This document shows, in pieces, positions 42,479 through 52,956 of a stretch of 64,000 nucleotides of DNA. The stretch comes from Beverwykella pulmonaria (taxonomy: Eukaryota > Ascomycota > Dothideomycetes > Pleosporales > Melanommataceae): contig BCHH01000008.1 in assembly GCA_001599595.1 (NCBI GenBank), forward strand, positions 1,929,998 through 1,993,997, given 5' to 3'. A program made the position numbers and the translations under genes. How positions within the stretch are numbered: the stretch's first letter is position 1; every line of letters starts with the position of its first letter. The notes under the pieces are model-generated. The model saw only the letters and a program-made list of their open reading frames with translations. It searched no databases and was not told the origin of the DNA.

Positions 42479-43931
42479 ATGGGTTCCATGCTAATAGAAA
42501 CACAGCAGAAGCTGTCCAAGCCCTCCTTTCCTGCCCAGGCGAATTCACTCACATACGCACAATCTCTCGACAGAAAGGACCATCTAAGGTCCTTTCGCTC
42601 AAGGTTTATCATTCCCTCCAAAACAAACATAAAATCTAAAACCGTCTCAACGCCCGGTTTGCAACCCTTCCTCACCACGTAACCAAAGCTAACTTGCATC
42701 AGAGGATGACGACCCAGCCATCTATTTCTGCGGCAACTCTCTCGGGCTCCAACCGCTCGCCGTCGCAGAATATCTCCAGGTACACCTCAACACATGGGCG
42801 ACCATCGGCGTGAACGGGCACTTTCGAAAGCTCGAAAAGTCCCCGCTGATCCAATGGCAACTGCTCGCCGAACATGCCGCCGAGCAAGCAGCGCCCATCG
42901 TCGGCGCCCTGCCCTCCGAAGTTGGAATCATGGGAACTTTGACGATGAATCTCCATTTGCTGATGGGGAGTTTCTACACACCGACTACATCCAAGAACAA
43001 AATAATCCTGGACTGGAAAGCGTTTCCGAGCGACCACTACGCCATCGAGTCTCAGATTCGGGGTCATGGGTACGACCCTGTGGAAGCCATGGTCATGATT
43101 TCCCCAGGAGAGGGAAGCTACGAAGTCTCTACCGAGAAAATCCTGTCTATAATCGACAAACATGCATCCACGACCGCACTTCTGCTCCTCCCAGGAATCC
43201 AATACTACACCGGCCAATATTTCGATATGGAGACCATCACCGCACATGCACAATCCAAAGGCCTAATCGTAGGCTGGGATCTTGCGCACGCAGCGGGGAA
43301 TGTGCCCATGCAGCTACACGACTGGAATGTCGATTTCGCGGTATGGTGCACGTACAAGTACATGAACGCCGGTCCTGGCGCAATCGCGGGTTTCTACGTC
43401 CACGAGCGCCACGGAAAAGTCGAGTATATAGACAATAAGCCTGTTTTCCGACACCGACTAAGCGGGTGGTATGGTGGCGATCAACTAGGGAGGATGAACA
43501 TGGACAACCATTTTCGGCCTAGTCCTGGAGCGTCCGGGTACCAAATTAGTAATCCGTCGGCTGTGGATCTTGCATCCCTATGCGCTGCGCTATCTGTGTT
43601 CAACGATACGTCTATGTCTGATATCCGACGCAAGTCTATTAGTTTGACCGCGTATCTGGAGCATCTCCTCCTTACTGGTACGAACACCCGGGCCTTCAAG
43701 ATTATCACGCCTTCAGATATCGAGGCCAGAGGTACGCAATTGAGCATTTTGCTGAAGCCAGGGAGACTAGACACGTTGTTTGAGGCGTTGGAGGAGGCGG
43801 GTGTTGTGGCTGATAAAAGGAAGCCGGATGTTATTCGAGTTGCGCCTGTGCCGTTGTATAATACTTACGAAGAGGTGTGGAAATTTGTACAGATTTTCAA
43901 CGAGGCACTGGTGAAGTGCGAGGAGAGCTAG
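42479..43931 (+). CDS. BNA5: Kynureninase (468 aa)
   Basis: This PLP enzyme cleaves kynurenine to anthranilate plus alanine (or 3-hydroxykynurenine to 3-hydroxyanthranilate). Exons 42479-42656 and 42703-43931 join in phase 1 over a 46-nt intron (GTTTGC, CTAAC, CATCAG). The splice restores [20 protein letters not shown], the family's N-terminal fingerprint, between [12 protein letters not shown] and [10 protein letters not shown]. Further marks are [24 protein letters not shown] (PLP-contacting Asp/His), the [11 protein letters not shown] block with the Schiff-base Lys, and GWYGGDQ. Length equals the family norm of about 460. It is divergently paired with the dioxygenase, so both ends of the first three kynurenine-pathway steps share one control region. 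The formamidase for the middle step is not in the window. Confidence 0.95.
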
Positions 43932-44064
43932 AGTGGAGAGCACTTGACTGGGTTGTTTATGTATAAACTATCTGCGAGTAGTGTATGTTATCGCAAATTC
44001 CATCTACAATGGTCTAGGCCTGAACGTTAATCCAATAACTTACAATACATGTCAAAACAAGATT

Positions 44065-44497
44065 TCAAAACAAGATCGCCTGATAATAGACCAAAGAAAC
44101 TTGGGGCAAAGGCACTAATATGTTCTCCCACACCGAATCCATATTCATCTCACACTCTCCCTGCTCCTCTACCACCGGTGTATCTACTAGGTGCCTACCC
44201 TCGGACCACTGTGCCAATTCTTCATTCATGCCGGCGGCCCTAGCTTGCTGGGCCCACAGCGTTGGATTAATGACCTCATACTTCACCGCAGACATTACAT
44301 TAACCAGACCTTTTCAGAATCTGGTCTTCCGTTAGTGATATTCGCAAACTGCACCTTCTGTCCTGTGTTTTGCAGCGCTTCAATGCTGCATTCTTCGTGA
44401 CGGTGTTAACGGGAACAATATCGAAAAACAATTCCCATCGCTCGAATCGTGGTAATGTGCGCAAGTTCCCCAAATACACCAATAACTCCATGATCAC
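44065..44497 (-). pseudogene. Two adjoining minus-strand frames, unrecognised, possibly one broken small gene
   Basis: The upstream frame 44497-44300 and the downstream frame 44295-44065 (ATG at 44295, MSAVKYEVINPTLWAQQARAAG...) abut with only a frame shift between them. In the third frame of the junction a stretch EALQNTGQKVQFANITNG resembles the 'AL...GAxVxxADITN' segment of NmrA/isoflavone-reductase-like proteins, and 'INPTLWAQQARAAGM' could correspond to a following helix. This is weak. It may equally be an accidental open stretch downstream of kynureninase. Confidence 0.25.
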
Positions 44498-44728
44498 ATT
44501 ATCGTGCGGGTTTACAGGTCCAATAAGGCACTGAGGCTAATATATATCACGTGAATGTGATCATAGCTTGTTCTCTATCGGGATACGCCCGGGACGCTTC
44601 CCTATCTAGAGACACAACATATACAATATCATCATATTTTATCTACAATCCAACAACAATTGGTTTGCCATTCTCTAGAACCCATTTCACTGTTCCCCAA
44701 CAGGCTGCAACCTTCATTGTTCCTAAGG

Positions 44729-45502
44729 TTATTGCTGTTCCAGAACTTTCCGCTGTTCCCAAGCTTTTATCTGTTCTAATAATTTCAGATACCTCTCCTT
44801 TGATCTGTCGTGCTGCCACTCCTTTTCTTCATACAAACACAAGATGTCCGGCCCAGCGTCAGCATATGCAACTATCAACTTAGTATCCGCTGGCAACGGC
44901 ACATGATCCTGCAAGTCCCCAGCAGCCTGCAAAATATTCTCGCGGAGACTCATCAGCCAGGGATGAACCGCGGAGACGTAGTCGTGAACCGTGAGAAACT
45001 CTCCCGCAGCCTTGACGACCAAAGAGACTTTTGTCTTCCGCGGCCGATCTCCATGACAGCACCGCAACAAGTGCTCTGGTCCCTCCTCATCAGAGTCCGG
45101 GTCATAATCAGGAAGCGGTCCAAAGCGCGCAAAATCACTAGCTCCGTTGTGAGAGCCAGGCTCCGCGTGGTCGCGATGCATATCGAGCCACTGCTCCTCC
45201 CACTCGTCGAGCTGCTCGACATGCACGGTGACGGATGAGATCTTGGGCTCGGTGAGCGGAGACTGCGATACTGGAGACCAGCTCGGCGAGGGCACCGTCT
45301 GTTCACAATAGGGCGCCAAAGGGGTGTCGGGCTCGTAATACTTGTCGTCCATGACACGGATCGCGCTGCTCAGAGGGCCCTCAAGAGTCCAGTAAAGCCT
45401 CAAGGCATCGTGAGTAAGCAGGACTTGCTGTTGGACTTCGCGGGCGGCTTTGAAGTAGGGTAGTACGTTACCCTCCCTCAAATTCGAGGCGGATTCGGAC
45501 AT
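44729..45502 (-). CDS. Hypothetical acidic protein (257 aa)
   Basis: Single exon. The frame extends upstream to a TTG, but the first ATG is at 45502 (MSESASNLREGNVLPYF). I do not recognise the family. The N-terminal third looks helical (REVQQQVLLTHDALRLYWTLEG). The centre is acidic and Ser/Pro-rich (PDYDPDSDEEGPEHLL), and the C-terminal half has an ordered-looking stretch with DYVSAVHPWLMSLRENILQAAGD and a final charged helix (SKERYLKLLEQIKAWEQRK). There is no signal peptide or membrane segment. It lies between kynureninase and the decarboxylase; nothing in the sequence ties it to the pathway. Codon use and unbroken length argue for a real gene. Confidence 0.6.
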   Translation of the reverse strand: MSESASNLREGNVLPYFKAAREVQQQVLLTHDALRLYWTLEGPLSSAIRVMDDKYYEPDTPLAPYCEQTVPSPSWSPVSQSPLTEPKISSVTVHVEQLDEWEEQWLDMHRDHAEPGSHNGASDFARFGPLPDYDPDSDEEGPEHLLRCCHGDRPRKTKVSLVVKAAGEFLTVHDYVSAVHPWLMSLRENILQAAGDLQDHVPLPADTKLIVAYADAGPDILCLYEEKEWQHDRSKERYLKLLEQIKAWEQRKVLEQQ

Positions 45503-45776
45503 GGTGGTATGATAGTAAAGTTGTGTCGTGTAGAAGTGATGGGTGGAAATCAGCAGAGGAAGAGCAATATATGATGAGCCTAACTTAATCAGGTTAGTAT
45601 TTTCCGCTAATAGCTCCTTCCACGGCAAAGATCGCAGCTACTACAGGTGCTACAACAACATAGCTAACGAAGAACAAAGTAAAGAAGAAATTAAGGTAGA
45701 GCTGGAGAGTGCGGAGTGGCGTTCCGACTTTAGCAGGTGGTAACAAACAGAATCTTTTCTTGCTAAAGCTGAAACC

Positions 45777-46159
45777 TCATACTCTCGGATTGAATAGAAC
45801 GAACTTGTTATCACCCAATGGCTCTAGATCGACATCGAAATATTTGATTTGGCTGCTTTCATTCACACCAGGAATTTCAAATGAAACAAGGCTTGGAGCA
45901 TCTCGTTTCTTCTCATTCACCCGCCTCCGATGGTATTTAAAGTTGGATTCGTGGAATCCAATAGTGACAATCATGATTCTGCCCTTGATGCGGTAGATGC
46001 GCTGTTTGCCTTCGTCGCCAAACCAGATCTCATAAATACACTCCCTCAGCGGATGATGACTGCTCCATTAGTCTCTGCGGTCTTATATTCTCCTAGTAAT
46101 AATCGGAGGTCGCCGCCTAGATGGCATAGTTCAATCTGGCACCATTGCCTTTTGCCCAT
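45777..46159 (-). pseudogene. Unrecognised decayed minus-strand gene
   Basis: From the ATG at 46159 a frame reads MGKRQWCQIELCHLGGDLRLL...TNGAVII, then after a shift HPLRECIYEIWFGDEGKQRIYRIKG and on through VTIGFHESNFKYHRRR... to a stop at 45777. The two halves read like one protein broken by a frame shift, or by a very short intron. Family unknown. Confidence 0.35.
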
Positions 46160-47132
46160 GCGTGTCTGCATCAAGTCAGATTGGCAGTGTGCGGGGGCCA
46201 GAGTTAAGGAACATCTATACATATTCAGGCCATGGAAAATTAACGAGCCTCAGTATACAAATATGGTAATGCCTGTGATGACCTTGCTCTATATCAATTA
46301 TTATATTTTTCTTCCTCTTCTGATCCAGCCGTTCGATCGACGGCCTAACCTGAAAGCTGTGGGCTACATTTGGGACGCACCCCTGAGGAACACGCTCGAA
46401 AGTGGCTGGCGACAAGGAAAAGCCCATGCTTAATTAAAGTGGACGTGAATTTGGCAAGATAGTGGGTGAGATGAAACAGAGGAGCAGGGGATGAGATGAG
46501 AGTCGAGAGGTCAGAACCCACTCAGAATACGTTAGATTTGGGTGCAGACAAAGCGAGGCGCTGGTCGCCTTTCTATCCGGCTTTCACTCTCTTTCCTCTA
46601 ACGCCCTTTATCAGCTTATTAACCTCGTGCATCAATGCACAGGTAGCCATTTTCTCAGGAAGGTAGGGAGTGGGTACAAGCAATGCGAAGCGATGTACAC
46701 AAAACAACAGATACCTAGGTCCATCGTCGCGCGAGCAAACTCGCCATACGATTCTCAATATTTTCCCCTGTTCTCCTTCTCATTGTGCCTTCATTTTTCA
46801 TGGTGAAAGTTTGATCACGTGGTTCTCGGCAAAGGAGCAGGCCACATCTGCCGAGTATTGCTCCAACATCACCCCAGACACTCGTTCTGCACTACGACAT
46901 AATTTCCCCGCATCCTCGGTAACAGAGCTATAAAATGGAAGCTCGGGAATGCAAAGAAGCTTCACCGCCTCCAATAGTACTGGCTATCATAGCTTCCTAC
47001 TCCCAATCTCCCTTTCATCCTTGCTTTTCCTTTCTCTCAAAAGCTAAATTTCAATTCTAAATTAAGCTTCATCCTATCTTCAAATTTCTTACGACGTCTC
47101 CCTGCTACCTCTCGCCTTTCTGTCCATCCACA
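46160..47132. other. Intergenic and promoter region of the decarboxylase gene
   Basis: No gene recognised. The right third is the upstream region and leader of the 47133 gene, pyrimidine-rich close to the start. Confidence 0.5.
46928..46934 (+). promoter_or_regulatory. TATA box of the decarboxylase gene
   Basis: tataaaa lies 205 bp upstream of the ATG at 47133, with a C/T-rich leader following. Confidence 0.55.
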
Positions 47133-48272
47133 ATGCTACACAAAATTGCCCTTGAAGAAGCCTGGAATATACCCAATGCCGCATCCCTCGGCGGCTTCTC
47201 TCCTGGCAGCCTCGCACCCAAGGGCGTCATCGGTGGGGACCTCGGCGCTAACCTTCTTGACGTGTACGGTACACGTCTCCAGCAAATGGACGAGAACGGC
47301 GTAGATTTCATGGCCCTCTCCCTCGTATCCGGCGGGCCACAAAGCATCGCGGACCGCGCCGGTGCAGAAAAACTAGCACGAATCGCAAATGACGCCCTGA
47401 GCGAGGAAGTAATGAAGAACCCATCGCGGTTCGCAGGCATGGTATCACTTAGCATGCACGACGCCCAACAAGCTAGCGACGAGTTGAAAAGATGCTGGAA
47501 CGAGCTGCCAGGTTTCATCGGTGTAATCCTCAACGACTTCCAGTCGTCAGGCCTAGACGGAAACACAATGCTGTACTATGACACTCCTACGTACGACGTC
47601 TTCTGGGCGACGGCCGAAGAGCTCAATGCGCCTGTATATATCCACCCGCGGTCCGCAACCGCAGAAATCACAGAGAAGATGTGGAAGGGGCGCGAGCACC
47701 TCGCGTTTTCTGCCCTCGGGTACGCGAATAGAGTGAACATGCATCTCCTTGGTATCATTACATCCGGTGTCCTCGACCGCTTTCCCAAGCTGAAGCTAGT
47801 GGTGGGCCATATGGGCGAGCACATTCCATACGACCTCTACCGGATAGACCACAAGCTAAACCGTGCTCGTTTTCCAAACATGCGGATGCGCAAGGACCGA
47901 CTTGTAAGGGATTACTTCGGGACGCAGGTCTTCATCACGACGTCGGGGCATTTTAGTACTCCAGCGTTGCTGTGTGCGATCGCGGAGATTGGGGTGGAAA
48001 GTGTGCTGTTTAGTATTGATTATCCGTTTGAGAGTATCCCGAATGCGTGTGTGTGGTTTGATGAGCATGTGGCACAGACGTTGAATGCGAGGGATTTGGG
48101 GAGGATTGGGAGGGGGAATGCGTTGAGGGTTTATGAGAGGTTGGGAGAGAAGCATGGGGTAAGAGAGCTGACGACGGCGGAGTGTGCGGTTGGGGGGCTA
48201 AAGGCAGACAAGGGGGAGGTGGAGTATGGGCTGTATAATGCAGATTGGAGTAGGAGGCTGGTGAAGCAGTAG
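47133..48272 (+). CDS. Amidohydrolase-family decarboxylase, 2,3-dihydroxybenzoate / gamma-resorcylate type (379 aa)
   Basis: Single exon with a clear ATG at 47133. The family (amidohydrolase_2, ACMSD-related TIM barrels) removes CO2 from ortho-hydroxybenzoates without cofactor beyond a metal. Motifs are LHKIALEEAW (metal-ligand Glu near residue 8), LSMHDAQQASDELKR, FIGVILNDFQSSG, YDTPTYDVFWATAEELNAPVYIHPR (His ligand), VVGHMGEHIPYDLYRID, ITTSGHFSTPAL and SIDYPFES (Asp ligand). These follow the Aspergillus 2,3-dihydroxybenzoate decarboxylase nearly block for block. The protein is about 35 residues longer at the C-terminus. Substrate could be 2,3-dihydroxybenzoate, gamma-resorcylate or salicylate; the neighbouring dioxygenase and kynureninase favour the anthranilate-derived first option. 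GC-biased codons in the first two thirds give way to AGG/GGG-rich codons in the last third. Confidence 0.85.
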   Translation: MLHKIALEEAWNIPNAASLGGFSPGSLAPKGVIGGDLGANLLDVYGTRLQQMDENGVDFMALSLVSGGPQSIADRAGAEKLARIANDALSEEVMKNPSRFAGMVSLSMHDAQQASDELKRCWNELPGFIGVILNDFQSSGLDGNTMLYYDTPTYDVFWATAEELNAPVYIHPRSATAEITEKMWKGREHLAFSALGYANRVNMHLLGIITSGVLDRFPKLKLVVGHMGEHIPYDLYRIDHKLNRARFPNMRMRKDRLVRDYFGTQVFITTSGHFSTPALLCAIAEIGVESVLFSIDYPFESIPNACVWFDEHVAQTLNARDLGRIGRGNALRVYERLGEKHGVRELTTAECAVGGLKADKGEVEYGLYNADWSRRLVKQ

Positions 48273-49423
48273 AGAGTATGAGTAAGATTTGCGGAAATTA
48301 GTGTATGATTTTTGGAGTGGTAGGACTCAAGACTCCCCTTGAATGTCCAACCCATTTTTTTTGGTCGTCTTGGACTAACTTGAGTTAAATTAGCGCAACT
48401 TCCTAGATCGCACATAGATTTATCTCTAACTCCGTTCTCCACCCCAACGGCTCAGCCTAAACTTCCCTTGGTCACTCATCCAATAACGTATCCTTCGCTC
48501 TATCTTTAGTCACAAACTTCCACATCTTTCTCACAACAAACGAGCTTGTTCGTCCTCAAAACGCGGACCTTCATTGTGACGCCCTCCCATCACCACGCAC
48601 TGTCCTCTCCCAGCCATTTCTTCTCGCGTTGCTTAGTATTTTCGGCCTTCTGCTGCTTGGCAAGAGGACAGGCTTGGGCTCTGCGAGGAGAATTTTGTGC
48701 AAGTCGTCTAGAGTGGCCATGCTCGTTGGCATGCGCTTGTCTCGAGGCATTTTGGGTGATGGAGAACGAGAGGTGCAGATAGATTTAATGTAAGTGACAA
48801 TGGAGCGGTAGTAAACGGGTTGGGCATGCAGGACACGTGAGTATCTTTATACCGAAGAGGTGGTGCTGTGGATGTGTGGCAGATTGATGAGTAGCAGCCA
48901 TGCGAGGATGATGGGAAGAATGAATGCGAAAACTAATATAGAGAGAGGGGTGCGAGAATGCCTGGCCGTGGGGTGAACCATTATAATTGTATTCTACAAA
49001 CCTAATCCTCGCACGACTTCTACATTGAATCATATTCTACGGACGAGAATCCAGATAGGCAGGCACGGTCGGATCGTCAATGGTCACCAGGGGGTGACAA
49101 GGTGAAACCATTTCACGACCATATATACTATGCGTGCCTATCTTTGAGCACTGGTCCTATACCTACTGAAGGCAAGTAAGGCAGGATGTGAAAAGGCTGA
49201 TGATCAAGTTTTGAGAAAGATATATTATACCCAAGATATATTACACCCAAGATATATAGTACACAATAGCAAGTGAAAAAAAAAGGCTTGTGAACAAGTA
49301 AAAATGTCGGGTATTTCGCTAACCACAACGACAACGCAAAACTCCGCGCTAGTTGGTCATCATCATATTGGTATCGTATGTTGTGTATGCGTGTTCCATG
49401 GTGTATGGTTGGAGACGCATCGC
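48273..49423. other. Intergenic, nothing recognised
   Basis: Short frames only. An ATATATTA(T/C)ACCCAAG word is repeated at about 49220-49255. Confidence 0.5.
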
Positions 49424-49896
49424 TCAGACATGATCATGGCCTAGCACAAATGTTAGTGAGAGACTCTTAGGACCACACTGTGATCAAACTTACGACCAAG
49501 AGCCTTTCCTCTCTTCCCAATGGCCTTAGCCTGCCCCTGCTTAATCTTGGCCAACCTCGCCTCCTCAGCAGCCTCCCTCTCCAATCTCTTCACCTGCTCT
49601 CTCGCACTCCTCACCGCCGCCTTGGCTGCAAACAGCGCACGATCGGCCTCGCGCTCTGCGGCCTCTGCCTGCATCAGACTGTTGCGTGCAGAGACGATAG
49701 AAGCATCTTCCGTGTTGCGGTGGAGGATGGAGGTCGAGTGCCGCTTTGGGGACGTGGAGTGGGACGTGGAATGGTGGTGCGAGGTGGTGTTGTTGAGGGA
49801 GGGGGACGAGGAGCGGCGGCGGGAGAACATGGAGGAGCGCTTTTGGGGGGGTGCGGGCTCGACGACGGGCTCGGCTTTGCGGCCAAAGAGTGGCAT
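49424..49896 (-). CDS. Small coiled-coil protein MPLFGRK... (139 aa)
   Basis: Exons are 49896-49494 and 49440-49424. The 53-nt intron (GTAAGT, CTAAC, TGCTAG, phase 1) ends the protein LGRHDHV with a 17-nt last exon. The open frame extends far upstream to 50313 but begins at a non-ATG codon; MPLFGRKAEPVVEPAPP is the natural start. The N-terminus is Pro/Ser/Arg-rich (KRSSMFSRRRSSS) with a His/Ser run. Residues about 70-130 are a strong charged coiled coil (EAAEREADRALFAAKAAVRSAREQVKRLEREAAEEARLAKIKQ broken here only by description). I recall similar short ascomycete proteins of unknown function with the same N-terminus and LGRHDH end. No signal peptide. Confidence 0.7.
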
Positions 49897-50594
49897 CTTG
49901 GAGGTGTCTGTTTGGGCTGGAGATGGGAGATTGGGGATGAAGGCGAGGAAGCAGATCAACAACAAATGCTCGAAGATGGGAAGTGCTGCGTGTGTGTTGC
50001 GGAATGGAAGAGCAGAAGATGTGAGGAGACAGCCTCGTTTATATGTGAGGGGGTCGTGGTCGTGAATGCCCTGCACCGACAGGGAAAGCAGGATCTCGGA
50101 TATGACGTAGCGATCTGCGCACCAACACGACAACCGCGACGGTGACCTCACACGCGGCATAGGTGCGGCTGATGTCTGACAGCAATTTCTACGACTCCAA
50201 TCATCATGGCGAGGTGGAGGGGCGCTTTCAATATTGCGAAGTCGGGGTTGGGCGGAGCTTGTTGTTCGACGGCGGGAACATTTCCAAGGTTGCTCCGGCA
50301 GGGGAAGAGACACGCTAGCTGAGTTTATTCCGACGACAAATGTTCAGAGATCCATGCCCTGGTGGGAACGGCCGTTCTGTCCGTAGAGCAGAACCTGGCT
50401 AGTGGATGCACCTATGGACTGTAGAGCTATATTACATTCAATCCCTCTATAACGCCCGTCTCCAGAACCCACGCGCCCAGCGTAACGCCAAAGACAGCCT
50501 CCCAATGCAAGCGCTCGCGCGCCCAAGTCCCAGGTATATGGGAGAACAAATAGCGCCAAGGTATGCAATATTTTGGTCCAGGAACCCAATCTCG

Positions 50595-52418
50595 TTAACC
50601 GCACTGGGTCTGCGTTTCCTCCCCACTTAGAATCTTCGCTACCGTCCGCACCACCGTAATCCCCATAACAGCACATCCGAATGCAACGACAGCCATCGCA
50701 AGATAGGTATTGCGGCTCCGTTTGCTCAGTTTAATGTAGCAGAGCGGCGGCAAGATGTACGCCAAGGCGCATGCTGAGGTTGCGCCAAAAAGCTCGAAGA
50801 TGATGCCGAGATCGCACGTCATGAGACTCAGCATCATGGCGGAGACGACGAGGGCCGTCGTGAAGATGACGTGCCGGTTGGGGTGGTAGGGCTCGTCAGG
50901 GAACCAATAATTGTTCATCACTTCTCTGCAGACGAAGGCTTCGAGGGGCAACGTGGTGAGCATGTTCAGCCCGAAACATAGCCGTGCGATGTTGACCATG
51001 AGATTGTTGTTGGGGAAGTTGTTCAGCACGTTTCCCAGCGTTTTATCGCCGAATGTGAGATAGCCAGACAAGGCCATGATGAGACATGCAAGGAACGAGA
51101 TGCCGGTGCTATAGTGCGTCACGCGAGCGAAGCGGTCGATGGTGGGCGTTCGGAGAGACCCATAGATGAGCAGCGAGTTGTGATGGCAGACGAAAGCAAA
51201 GGATATCACGCCAATCGCTTCGAAGATGCCACTATGGATGATGAGGCTGCCACGCAGTTGCCCTCGCGATTCAGGTGGCACGCGGAAAGACTGCGTGATA
51301 ATGGTGACGATGATGATCGTCATGCTGACCAGTGCCAGGCCGCTTGCTTTGGCGAGCTGCGGAGCGTTAGCAAGATGATGGCATTGGGGCGAGAAGAGTA
51401 AGTGCCTTTGCAATGTCTCGATATAGAGACAGCGGATAGGAGATACCGAGAATGAGGAGTACTATGATGGCTCGCCGATTCGTCAGAAGCCACAGGAACG
51501 ACATGTCGGCCAGCGATGGGAAAAGAGCATCGAGCACCCTTGGTATAGTGTCACCCACGATGACACAGAAGGCCACCATGCCGCCAAATGCGCTGCAATC
51601 ACAATCAGTATCACACATGCATGGCACGTTCCATAGAGCGTCCTCACAATAACCATTGCGCCAGCGAAATAGCGATCAGCCCCGGCCTTCCAAAACAGTG
51701 TTCCACGGTCGTCTGGAAGGAATTGGCGCCGCTGAGCTTGGAGTTTATGACAATGAGCCGAATTGTCCAATCCACGATAATGGTGAGGCCAAGGAGGAGG
51801 ACTGTGCCAGTGAAGAGGCCTGCATTGCGAAAAGCGTAGGGCTGGCCGATGATACCGGCGCCGCTGTTTTCGTTAGCTGAGTCCAGCTATGGAGTCCTGC
51901 CCTACATGTACGCACATGATGCTGTTCGCCATGTTCATAAAAGCGCTCCGCATGCCGCTCCTCGGCCGCGCGTTCTCCAGATGCTCTTCCGGGTCGAACT
52001 CTTGGGCCACCGTCACGCTCGGCGCCTCGATGCCCGTCAGGAGGGGCAGCCGCTGTACGTGCTCCCGTCCCTCGCCATGTCCATTCGCAGCCATGTAGTC
52101 GTCGCCCTCGAGTTCTATCCATTCAGCACCCGGCGCGCTCCCGTTCAGGCTTGTCCGCACCGGCTCTTCAAAGCGCACGCGGTTCGGCGTCCGGGGTGTG
52201 CCATCTCCCCGCGGCCGCGCAAACGAGGACACTCGCTTTGCGTGTCCGCCATTTGGTCGACCTCCTGGCGGTGCTGGGGAAGTAGAGTTGGTTCGGGACG
52301 AGGAGGGCGACGGGGAGAGGGCGCGCGGCGGGCTGTCCTTCTGTGGCTGGGGCTCAGGCTCGGAGTCGCTGTCGTCGGAGGGGTGCTCGTGTAGGAGCTT
52401 CTGCGACTCGCTCATCAT
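50595..52418 (-). CDS. AAAP-family (AVT/SLC38-like) amino-acid transporter (555 aa)
   Basis: Exons are 52418-51916, 51863-51648, 51592-51406 and 51356-50595. The first splice creates MANSIIGAGIIGQPYAFRNAG, the hallmark of TM1 in AVT vacuolar transporters; the second gives LAQWLFAFGGMVAF. About ten further membrane segments follow (for example VLLLGLTIIVDWTIRLIVI, FEAIGVISFAFVCHHNSLLIYGSL, VVSAMMLSLMTCDLGIIFELFGA). The 160-residue N-terminal tail is cytosolic, Ser/Pro/Glu-rich and probably phosphorylated. The family moves neutral amino acids across the vacuolar or plasma membrane. The third intron (51357-51405) has a GC donor (AAG|GCACTT) with normal CTAAC and CGCAG, the second GC-AG intron in the window. 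A two-codon upstream ORF overlaps the start. Confidence 0.88.
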
Positions 52419-52956
52419 GGCATTGTCGGCGTAGGGGGGGTGAGGGGGGTGGGAGAGTGAATACAGAGAAACGTGAGCATAGTGGTGTCAGCCTTTGGAG
52501 TTCGAAATTCAGGCACCCCTGTACGGGCTAGACCGTCAGGGGATTAGCGCGGATCAGCCCTAGGAATGTGGGGGTCAAAGACGAACGTCAAGCTGTTGCA
52601 GCTTTAGTCCTTCAGTAGTCTCATTATTTTCATCTCGCGCCGCATCGACGATTCAACTGTTTCTGTCTTCAATTTTGGAAACAGAGCACAGTCCCACCTG
52701 CTCCTGCTTGGCCCTGACTGTTCGAGGACATCTCGAGGGTTGCTGAAGACTACAATGGCTATTTACTCAAGTCAGAAAATCCCGGCAGACCTTTAGAATT
52801 AAGATTCTTCTAGCATCATCACACTCTCACCCCCTGATCGACTCGCCAGGAAGTGAGGCGAAGCGTTAGAATCAACCCGCGTCGATAACAGCATCGTACG
52901 ATCATAACCAAAGGGCGGGATGAATTCCAAAGTGTCAGCGAAGCATCATTGGTGAT
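52419..52956. other. Intergenic, includes transporter leader with mini-uORF
   Basis: On the minus strand ATG-CCA-TGA occupies 52423-52415, overlapping the start codon of the transporter. The remainder is promoter, and downstream sequence of the DUF6536 gene. Confidence 0.5.

Noticed and set aside
42699..43253. Minus-strand 184-aa frame
   Set aside because: Antisense shadow of kynureninase.
49480..50145. Plus-strand 221-aa frame
   Set aside because: Shadow of the minus-strand coiled-coil gene, whose composition forces open frames on both strands.
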